From Patescibacteria group bacterium (GTDB lineage Bacteria; Patescibacteriota; Gracilibacteria; Peribacterales; Peribacteraceae), in assembly GCA_018818235.1 (NCBI GenBank), contig JAHISE010000067.1, forward strand, positions 1 through 34,699: 34,699 bases of DNA, in the 5' to 3' direction. A program made the translations under genes and the position numbers. Below are positions 8,487 to 15,552 of this stretch, piece after piece (position 1 is the first letter of the stretch; each line of letters starts with the position of its first letter). The notes below the pieces were generated by a model. That model saw only the letters and a program-made list of their open reading frames with translations. It searched no databases and was not told where the DNA came from.

Positions 8487-9512
8487 ATGACAACCGCCTC
8501 CTCCTCCCCCAATTCCGCATTCATTAAATACTGGGGCAACCGAAATAATCCCCTCAGGCTTCCTGTGGCAGATTCATTCTCTATGTCACTCGACGGTCCT
8601 ACCGTAGAAATAGATATAGAACACTCAGATGCTTTAAAAGTCATATCATTTAATCCTGATGGAACGCAGCTTGAGCTGGGCGAGAAACATGTGAACAGAT
8701 TTGGAAAGACTTTGGATATGACAAAGGAGTATTTAACAAAGTTGGGAGCACCAGATGCAATTCCTGCTTCCGTTTCCATCACCGTAAGATCTAATATCCC
8801 ACCTGCTGTGGGACTTGCCTCTTCCGCAGCAGTTTTTAGCTGCCTTGCAAAGGCAATACAGGGTTTGGTTGCTCCGGTGATTGAACTTACTAATGATCAG
8901 ACGAGTGTAATAGGTCGATTGGGATCCGGTTCTGCAGGAAGAAGTGTACATGGAGGCTTTGTTGCATTGGTTGCGGGTGAAGGTGAAGAGATCGACAGCT
9001 CTTATGGCAAACAATTCGCAGACCAGAACCATTGGACACTCCATGACATCATAGTTGTACCCACAATGCTGGAGAAAAAGGTCGGATCAACCGAAGGGCA
9101 TGCCACTGCACAAACCAGTCCCGGCTATAATGATCGAGTTGAAGCAATAATGAGCCGCAGACAACAGGAATGTATAGATGCAGTTCTTAAAAAGGACTTC
9201 GAAAAGCTTACCGCAGTGTGCGAAGAAGATGTTCTGGACATGCATCATGTGATGCAGACCTCCAATCCCCCACTTAACTACCTGACTGACGACACTCATA
9301 GGATCACAAACGGAATAATTGAGCTTAGAATCTCCGAACACCTTCCTGTGTTCTACACAATGGATGCCGGCCCTACAGTTCAGCTGATATGTACCGACGA
9401 ATCCGTTGATCGTGTTCGGGAATTTGCCTACGCACAAGAAGGATGCAAGGTTTTTGAGGCGAAGACGGGGGGTGGGGCGAGGATTGTTAGAGAGGTGGCA
9501 TTATCTGCTTGA
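8487..9512 (+). CDS. mvaD: Mevalonate (di)phosphate decarboxylase (GHMP superfamily)
   Basis: SAFIKYWGNRNNPLRLP, SNIPPAVGLASSAAVFSCLAKA, GRLGSGSAGRSVHGGFVAL, YTMDAGPTVQLICT. Confidence 0.88.
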   Translation: MTTASSSPNSAFIKYWGNRNNPLRLPVADSFSMSLDGPTVEIDIEHSDALKVISFNPDGTQLELGEKHVNRFGKTLDMTKEYLTKLGAPDAIPASVSITVRSNIPPAVGLASSAAVFSCLAKAIQGLVAPVIELTNDQTSVIGRLGSGSAGRSVHGGFVALVAGEGEEIDSSYGKQFADQNHWTLHDIIVVPTMLEKKVGSTEGHATAQTSPGYNDRVEAIMSRRQQECIDAVLKKDFEKLTAVCEEDVLDMHHVMQTSNPPLNYLTDDTHRITNGIIELRISEHLPVFYTMDAGPTVQLICTDESVDRVREFAYAQEGCKVFEAKTGGGARIVREVALSA

Positions 9513-9522
9513 TATTGCACCC

Positions 9523-9680
9523 TTGTCTGAACCATGATTAATAGGATTATCAGCCTACGCCTCTGGGCTACGGTTGACAGGAAGGATTACCTTGATTTCA
9601 CAATCAGAGCTTTTTTAAGCAAAAATCCACACTTAATGATCATGTAAATCCTTTAATCAAGAAAATCAAGGTTCAGACAA
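9523..9680. repeat. TTGTCTGAACC inverted repeat, copy 1, with nested REP-like core (9552-9580)
   Basis: TTGTCTGAACCATGATTAATAGGATTA ... AAATCCTTTAATCAAGAAAATCAAGGTTCAGACAA. Confidence 0.85.
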
Positions 9681-9684
9681 TCAC

Positions 9685-9718
9685 CACTTTTCACTATTCA
9701 CTATTCACTTTTCACTCC
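9685..9718. repeat. CACTWTT heptamer array upstream of hmgR
   Basis: cactttt cactatt cactatt cactttt cactcc. Confidence 0.85.
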
Positions 9719-9730
9719 ACAATAGTCTCA

Positions 9731-10987
9731 ATGGACCTCCGAAGCCTCCCTACATCATTAAACTCTTCCGATCGCTGTAACGAGCGTCGCAAAATCATCG
9801 AACGTGAGCTTGGAGCGGACCTTGGAGCACTGAAGATTGATCCAAATAAGCTCGGCAGTGCCGAAGAGAATAATTGCGAACAAATGTTCGGACATGTTCC
9901 GATTCCTGTAGGCCTGGCAGGCCCACTCAAAATTTATTTCAACGGTCGTAGCGGCGATTCGAAAATCGCCGATGAGAATGCCACAAATATTTTCCTCCCA
10001 CTCGCAACAACAGAAGCTGCACTCGTCGCAAGTGTTAATCGCGGGTGCAAAGCTCTCACTTTATCAGGTGGAGTTACAACCAGATCTATATATCACGGCA
10101 TGACCCGATCTCTCGCATTCCGGATTCCGGATTCCGGATTCCGAAACTTCATAGAAACAATTAACAAACTAAAACCTGAGTGGATGAAAATCGGCGAATC
10201 CACCAGCTCCCACCTCAAAATAATTAATTACTACATTGATGAATGTGATAACCATCTATTTGTAACAATCAACTGTGATACCGACGAGGCAATGGGTATG
10301 AACATGGTAACAATTGCCGCTCAGGCAATCGGAGAATGGATCGAGGCACATATTCCTGAGCTTGAATTTATAACAGTGGCCGGAAATGTGGACTCGGATA
10401 AAAAACCGAGCAAAAGAACTCATGATTTGGGAAGGGGTTACGAAGTTTTTGCTGAGGCTGAACTCTCTGAGGAAGTCATCAAGGACGTACTTCATACTAC
10501 CCCCTACTCACTACTCACTACTGCCCAAGCTAAACTTGAATCAGGCTCTAAAGTTGCAGAATCAATAGGTTCAAATCTTCAAGCTGCAAATATTATCGCT
10601 GCACTCTACCTTGCAACGGGTCAGGATGCTGCGCACGTTGTCGAGGGATCGATGGCGGATACAACAATTACAGACGTAGCGGAAGATCGTTATCTTCCGC
10701 TCCGCATATCGGTCCGTTGCCCCGCCATCCTCGTCGGAGTCCGCGGAGGTGGAACTCAACTACCTGCACAATCTCAATGCCTTCAACTTCTTACAAAACC
10801 AATTAACCAATTAACCAATCAACCAATTAACCTACACTTAGCTGAGATCATTGGAGCCGCCGTCCTAGCAGGAGAAATATCGTTATTGGCTGCTCAAGCA
10901 ACTCATACTTTGGCAAAGTCGCATAAATCACTTGCAAGAAATAGTAAAGAACTGGAAAGACCCCAGTTTTTTAAACCCAAATCCTGA
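9731..10987 (+). CDS. hmgA: HMG-CoA reductase, 3' end modified by IS insertion
   Basis: CEQMFGHVPIPVGLAGPL, LPLATTEAALVASVNRG, DTDEAMGMNMVTIAAQAIGEWIE, GQDAAHVVEGSMADTTI, GGGTQLPAQ. Confidence 0.93.
   Translation: MDLRSLPTSLNSSDRCNERRKIIERELGADLGALKIDPNKLGSAEENNCEQMFGHVPIPVGLAGPLKIYFNGRSGDSKIADENATNIFLPLATTEAALVASVNRGCKALTLSGGVTTRSIYHGMTRSLAFRIPDSGFRNFIETINKLKPEWMKIGESTSSHLKIINYYIDECDNHLFVTINCDTDEAMGMNMVTIAAQAIGEWIEAHIPELEFITVAGNVDSDKKPSKRTHDLGRGYEVFAEAELSEEVIKDVLHTTPYSLLTTAQAKLESGSKVAESIGSNLQAANIIAALYLATGQDAAHVVEGSMADTTITDVAEDRYLPLRISVRCPAILVGVRGGGTQLPAQSQCLQLLTKPINQLTNQPINLHLAEIIGAAVLAGEISLLAAQATHTLAKSHKSLARNSKELERPQFFKPKS
9952..9971. repeat. In-frame palindrome, copy 3 (in hmgA)
   Basis: GTAG + CGGCGATT-CGAA-AATCGCCG. 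Confidence 0.8.
10116..10143. repeat. ATTCCGG heptamer array in hmgA
   Basis: cattccggattccggattccggattccg encoding FRIPDSGFR. Confidence 0.88.
10503..10523. repeat. CTACTCA heptamer array in hmgA
   Basis: ctactca ctactca ctactgc encoding YSLLTT. Confidence 0.7.
10680..10699. repeat. In-frame palindrome, copy 4 (in hmgA)
   Basis: GTAG + CGGAAGAT-CGTT-ATCTTCCG, encoding VAEDRYLPLR. Confidence 0.88.
10801..10832. repeat. AATTAACC octamer array (4 units) in hmgA
   Basis: aattaacc aattaacc aatcaacc aattaacc. Confidence 0.85.
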
Positions 10988-12257
10988 GAATAGCTTAAAA
11001 CCATGCGGAAAAGGGGCATAGTGTATTTTGACATAGTCCAAATGTCTACTTAACCCATTTTTCGCTATGCAACAATACCTCCATGATGCTCTTAGAAACA
11101 ACCTTCGTCCTGTAATTAAGTATTGCACCAGGCCTCAGCAAAAAGCTGTAAGCGAGGTTGTTCGTGGTCTATTCACAGAAGCCACACCTGTCTTGAGGCA
11201 TGTTGCGCAAGACAAAACAAAAACAGTTAAAAAGCAGGCTGAAAAATACAGCTATCACTTGGGAAACATTGATGTAACAGATGAAGTTGATGCCCTTGCA
11301 TTGAGGAAAGTTAAATCTCAAGTGCGTAAGCACACAGTGATTGCCTATGATCTTTGTGATATCAACAAAGAGTTTTCAAAAAAGATTGAGAAGATGACAA
11401 ATGTATTTGATGGAAGCAGGAGAAAGATAGCACCGGGATTTTTTCTGCATGGCGTTGGTATCAATGGCATTCTCTTAAAGTTTCAAGTGCACGATAATGA
11501 GGTACACACACTCAGCCAAATTCGATCAAAGATCGTTGGAAACATTTCAAAAGAACTCAAAAACAAGGGTATCTGGGTTTTTGATCGTGGCAATGACAGC
11601 AAGACATGGTACCGTGAACTCTGTCAGGTTCACGAAGCTGATTTTATCGCAAGAGTAAAAGAAAATCGTTATGTTGTCTTAAAAGAAACTGGGGATTATT
11701 TGCTTGTGAAAGATTTGGAACCGGGCATGTATGAAGTCCACTTTATGAATTATCACAACAACAAAGTGCACACAGATATCACCTATACACTCATCATCAA
11801 TGAGCACTTGGAAGACAAAGAGCCCATCAGACTAATCAGCAACCTTGGCATTGATCAATTCACATCAGAAGAGTTTGTAACAATGTATCTGGAACGCTGG
11901 GGTATTGAGAATGTTTTCAAAAGAGCAAAGCAGAAGTTTTGTCTTGAAAAGATCAGAGTTCTGAGTTTTCGGAAGTTCAAGAACCTTGTGTCTCTCATTC
12001 AGCTTGCAACCATTATTGCTACTGTAACATTTGTTGCCATTCAGAAGTCCACACATGCAGTTATCGTTGCTGTTGTGAAACTTTACAAAAACTTCCTGTG
12101 GCATCGTTCACTTGAACAAAATCTCGACTCCTTCATTGCATTCATGCAGGCATCTTTGCCAAGACTTGTACATCGTATCAAACTTCCTTCTGACCAAATG
12201 AGCCTGTTTTCAAGGAAGTGTTTAAACAGAGTGGGGTAAAAACTGGGGTCTTTTCAG
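10952..12257 (+). mobile_element. IS4-superfamily-like insertion sequence, 1306 bp
   Basis: TIR CTGGAAAGACCCCAGTTTTT vs CTGAAAAGACCCCAGTTTTT (19/20); 7-bp target duplication TAAAGAA at 10945-10951 and 12258-12264; encloses a DDE transposase. Confidence 0.9.
11067..12239 (+). CDS. DDE transposase (IS4-like)
   Basis: HTVIAYDLCDI, GIWVFDRGNDSKTWY, YLERWGIENVFKRAKQKFCLEKIRV. Confidence 0.88.
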   Translation: MQQYLHDALRNNLRPVIKYCTRPQQKAVSEVVRGLFTEATPVLRHVAQDKTKTVKKQAEKYSYHLGNIDVTDEVDALALRKVKSQVRKHTVIAYDLCDINKEFSKKIEKMTNVFDGSRRKIAPGFFLHGVGINGILLKFQVHDNEVHTLSQIRSKIVGNISKELKNKGIWVFDRGNDSKTWYRELCQVHEADFIARVKENRYVVLKETGDYLLVKDLEPGMYEVHFMNYHNNKVHTDITYTLIINEHLEDKEPIRLISNLGIDQFTSEEFVTMYLERWGIENVFKRAKQKFCLEKIRVLSFRKFKNLVSLIQLATIIATVTFVAIQKSTHAVIVAVVKLYKNFLWHRSLEQNLDSFIAFMQASLPRLVHRIKLPSDQMSLFSRKCLNRVG

Positions 12258-12450
12258 TAAAGAATAATTGACTTATGCCCTGTTTTATTGCAAGATACTG
12301 CACTCATATCCTCTTTTGGATATGCGTTCATTCCCATCAAAGGACAACGGATAAATCTCCGGAATCAAAAACCGGAAGATGAAGATATCCCAATCTAGTT
12401 GATCAAGTAACCGTCACCCGTCACACGTTTCGCGAAAGAAGGAAGAACCA

Positions 12451-12828
12451 ATGAGAAAAGCTTTGCTGACCACATTGTCGTGGATTGTAGTCGTAGCACT
12501 CATCATGCTTGTTTGCCAATCGATCCGTCAACAGGATCGGAACACAAGTCAATTCCTGATGATGGATAAGTCAAACCGTGTTATTTCCGCCTCAAAAGAA
12601 AGGCACGAACAAAAAATCGCCCATATACTCGAGAGCCCACTAGACCCGGAATTGGACAAAGATACATGGAAGTATCTGAATTGGGAAAGGAAGGAATTGG
12701 ATCTTATGATCCAGAAACACAACAACGAAATCTCTTGTTATGGTTATGACAAAGAAACACCGGCGAGCGAGTACAAACCGATTCCCAAAATCCCGGCCAT
12801 TCAGTGGCCGGAAACTGCCCCACCGTGA
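12451..12828 (+). CDS. Small hypothetical protein with N-terminal membrane anchor
   Basis: RBS-like GAAGGAAGAACC upstream; LSWIVVVALIMLVCQS helix; followed by a strong terminator. Confidence 0.65.
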   Translation: MRKALLTTLSWIVVVALIMLVCQSIRQQDRNTSQFLMMDKSNRVISASKERHEQKIAHILESPLDPELDKDTWKYLNWERKELDLMIQKHNNEISCYGYDKETPASEYKPIPKIPAIQWPETAPP

Positions 12829-12869
12829 CCCAACCAACCGTTGTCCAATTCATGTTAATGGGAACCGAT

Positions 12870-12899
12870 CCCGACGTCCACAGCGACGTCGGGGTTTTT
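12870..12899 (+). terminator. Rho-independent terminator
   Basis: CCCGACGTC-CACAGC-GACGTCGGGGTTTTT. Confidence 0.88.
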
Positions 12900-12907
12900 G
12901 ACATATT

Positions 12908-13020
12908 TGTCTGAACCCACTTGTCTGAACCATGATTAAAAGGATTATTTGATTACCTTGATTGCCTTAATCAGTATAATCAAGTTAATCCTTTAATCGT
13001 GTAAATCAAGGTTCAGACAA
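12908..13020. repeat. TTGTCTGAACC inverted repeat, copy 2
   Basis: TTGTCTGAACCATGATTAAAAGGATTA ... TTAATCCTTTAATCGTGTAAATCAAGGTTCAGACAA, abutting the hmgS ATG. Confidence 0.85.
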
Positions 13021-14058
13021 ATGCACTCCTCAATAATCTCCTTCGGCCAATACATCCCCTCCAAACGAATCAAAACTGAGGAGATTGCACGGCAACATTC
13101 AAAGGATCCTGCTCCTTATATAAAAGGATTGGGAGTAACCGAGAAATCAGTCCCCAACCAAGGCGAAGATACTTTTACGATGGCGGTTGAGGCGGGTAGG
13201 CAAGCATTAAACTCCGTAGCGGAAGATCGATATCTTCCGCCCCTGCGATCCTCGCAAATTTCCGCTGTCTTCGTCGGCTCCGAAAGTCACCCGTACGCAG
13301 TTAAACCCACAAGCGGAATGGTAGCCTCCGCACTTGAGTGTCATCCCTTCTGTCATTGTGCTGACTTGGAGTTTGCATGCAAAGCCGGAACCGCAGCAAT
13401 GCAAATTGTTGATAGCATGGTGAGGTCCGGTCAGATTGAATATGGAATGGCTATAGGATCGGATACTGCTCAAGGCAAACCCGGTGATGCACTCGAGTAC
13501 ACAGCTGCCGCAGGAGCAGGTGCGATCATACTTGGACCGGAAAATTCCAAGAATGCCATCTGCAGAATAGAAAAGACGCTATCTTTTACATCAGACACTC
13601 CTGACTTTTGGAGAAACTCAGAGAAAAAGTACCCCGAACATGCCGGGCGCTTTACGGGTGAGCCTTCTTATTTCCGTCATACCGAAGAAGCACTAAAAGG
13701 AATACTCGAAATTACTAAAATGGAGGTTGGCGACTTTGCTCACGCAGTATTCCACATGCCCAATGCAAAGTTCCCTTCCAAGATTGCAAATAAATTCGGA
13801 TTTACCAAAGAGCAAATGGAACATGGCTTCATTGTTCCCAAAATTGGGAACACATACAGTGCATGTTCACTGCTTGGGCTGATATCAGTTCTGCAAAAAG
13901 CAAAGAAAGATGAAAAGATACTTCTTGTTAGCTACGGATCGGGTGCGGGGTCGGATGCGTTTGTGTTTACGATGCTGAAGGATGGAGTTGAACTACCCTC
14001 AGATGAAAGAGCAACTGAATATGTGGATTATAATGAGTATGTAAGGTGTACTTCTTAA
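13021..14058 (+). CDS. hmgS: HMG-CoA synthase, archaeal-type
   Basis: VFVGSESHPYAVKPTSGMVA, FACKAGTAAMQ, GKPGDALEYTAAAGAGA, DTPDFWRNSEKKYPEHAGRFTGEPSYFRH. Confidence 0.92.
   Translation: MHSSIISFGQYIPSKRIKTEEIARQHSKDPAPYIKGLGVTEKSVPNQGEDTFTMAVEAGRQALNSVAEDRYLPPLRSSQISAVFVGSESHPYAVKPTSGMVASALECHPFCHCADLEFACKAGTAAMQIVDSMVRSGQIEYGMAIGSDTAQGKPGDALEYTAAAGAGAIILGPENSKNAICRIEKTLSFTSDTPDFWRNSEKKYPEHAGRFTGEPSYFRHTEEALKGILEITKMEVGDFAHAVFHMPNAKFPSKIANKFGFTKEQMEHGFIVPKIGNTYSACSLLGLISVLQKAKKDEKILLVSYGSGAGSDAFVFTMLKDGVELPSDERATEYVDYNEYVRCTS
13220..13239. repeat. In-frame palindrome, copy 5 (in hmgS)
   Basis: GTAG + CGGAAGAT-CGAT-ATCTTCCG, encoding VAEDRYLPP. Confidence 0.88.
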
Positions 14059-14093
14059 GAAGAATCTTCAGATTTTTGGCATCACTGTGATCC

Positions 14094-14353
14094 GACCTCA
14101 CCCCCTGTCCCCCTCTCCTGCCACGCAAATGACTTTGAATAAGTCTGATGTATATATTCAATTCTGGATACACACAGGAGAGGGGGGAGCCCATATCATA
14201 GAAATGAATATCATTGCTACATGATAATGAAAAGAATCTAAAAACCTACTTAAACTTAGGCTCCCCCATCTCCTCTGAATCTGATTATATATTAGCAATA
14301 GATAACATAGGGGTTCACTGACGTGGGAGGAGAGGGGGACAGGGGGTGAGGTC
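14094..14353. repeat. GC-rich long inverted repeat, copy B
   Basis: GACCTCACCCCCTGTCCCCCTCTCCTGCCAC ... GTGGGAGGAGAGGGGGACAGGGGGTGAGGTC with inner arms GGAGAGGGGGGAGCC / GGCTCCCCCATCTCC. Confidence 0.88.
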
Positions 14354-14436
14354 GAAAAGAAAATAGAAAGAACAAATAAAGACTTTGAGTGCATGCATGA
14401 TCCTCTAATTTGTAGTAGGATATCCCAGAGCTACCC

Positions 14437-15552
14437 ATGAATCAGGACATCTACATCACCGGAACCGGCCAAACACCCTTTGGAGAACATTGGGACTTAA
14501 GTCTAAAAGATTTAATGGAGCAAGCCATATCAAAAGCTATTGAATCATCAGAATTAACCGCACTTGATATCGATTTTATCATTGTCTCCAACATGCTCGG
14601 CGAAAGAACCAATGACCAAGCACATTTGGGAGCAATGGCATCCGCAATGCTTCCTCATAGACCTCCTGCCATAAGAACCGAGGCCGCATGTGCATCGGGA
14701 TCGGTCGCAATTCATACGGCGTTGAGTTTACTGGAGAGCGGACGTGCCGAAACAGTCTTGGTAATAGGAGTCGAGAAGATGACAGATGTTCCAACAGAAG
14801 AAATTTCCGCAGCACTTATGGGAGCCGCCGATGCGGAGAAAGATATTCCTTCAGGGCTCACATTCCCCGGAATTTTCGGACTGATCGCTAACAGATACAT
14901 GTACGAATATAGTCTGACCAGAGATAAATTGAATATAGTAAGTGCCCGACATCACGAAAATGCGGTTTATAATCCCAATGCACAGTTCCAAGTTAAGATT
15001 CCTGCTGAAAAAGTCTCTCAGAGCGCAACAGTTGCGGACCCACTTTGTCTTTTAGACTGTTCTCCAATCAGTGACGGAGCTGCTGCTGTCATTCTTTCCA
15101 CTAAACATGAGTCACCAATCAGAATTGTGGCTTCACAAATGAGCACTGATACTTTAAGTATTACAGATCGACCCTCATTAACATCGTTCCCGGCAACAAA
15201 AGATGCTGTTGAACGTGCACTGGAAGAAGCTCAGATTTCTCGCGAAGATATTTCCCATTTGGAGATACATGATTGCTTTTCCATAGCTGCCATAATCAAT
15301 TTGGAAGACCTAGGGTATGCAATTCCGGGGCAAGGAATTCGGCTATATGAAGCGGATAACTCGATGCCTTCAATTAATAAGTCCGGTGGACTTAAAGCAT
15401 GCGGTCATCCTGTAGGAGCAACAGGTGTAAAGCAGATCAGCGAACTTACTGCGCAACTTAAATCTTCAAATGAGCGCTATGCTCTTGCTCACAACTTTGG
15501 AGGAGCCGGTGCAACATGCTGCATTCACATTTTAGAAAATTCAAATGCCTGA
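14437..15552 (+). CDS. Acetyl-CoA C-acetyltransferase, archaeal/SCPx-type thiolase
   Basis: EAACASGSVAIHTALSLLESG, HDCFSIAAIINLEDLG, NKSGGLKACGHPVGATGVKQI, HNFGGAGATCCIHIL. Confidence 0.9.
   Translation: MNQDIYITGTGQTPFGEHWDLSLKDLMEQAISKAIESSELTALDIDFIIVSNMLGERTNDQAHLGAMASAMLPHRPPAIRTEAACASGSVAIHTALSLLESGRAETVLVIGVEKMTDVPTEEISAALMGAADAEKDIPSGLTFPGIFGLIANRYMYEYSLTRDKLNIVSARHHENAVYNPNAQFQVKIPAEKVSQSATVADPLCLLDCSPISDGAAAVILSTKHESPIRIVASQMSTDTLSITDRPSLTSFPATKDAVERALEEAQISREDISHLEIHDCFSIAAIINLEDLGYAIPGQGIRLYEADNSMPSINKSGGLKACGHPVGATGVKQISELTAQLKSSNERYALAHNFGGAGATCCIHILENSNA

Noticed and set aside
10952-10987. HMGR as a pseudogene because of the IS
   Set aside because: Empty-site reconstruction shows the IS only replaces the stop codon with 11 extra residues; the catalytic region is intact.
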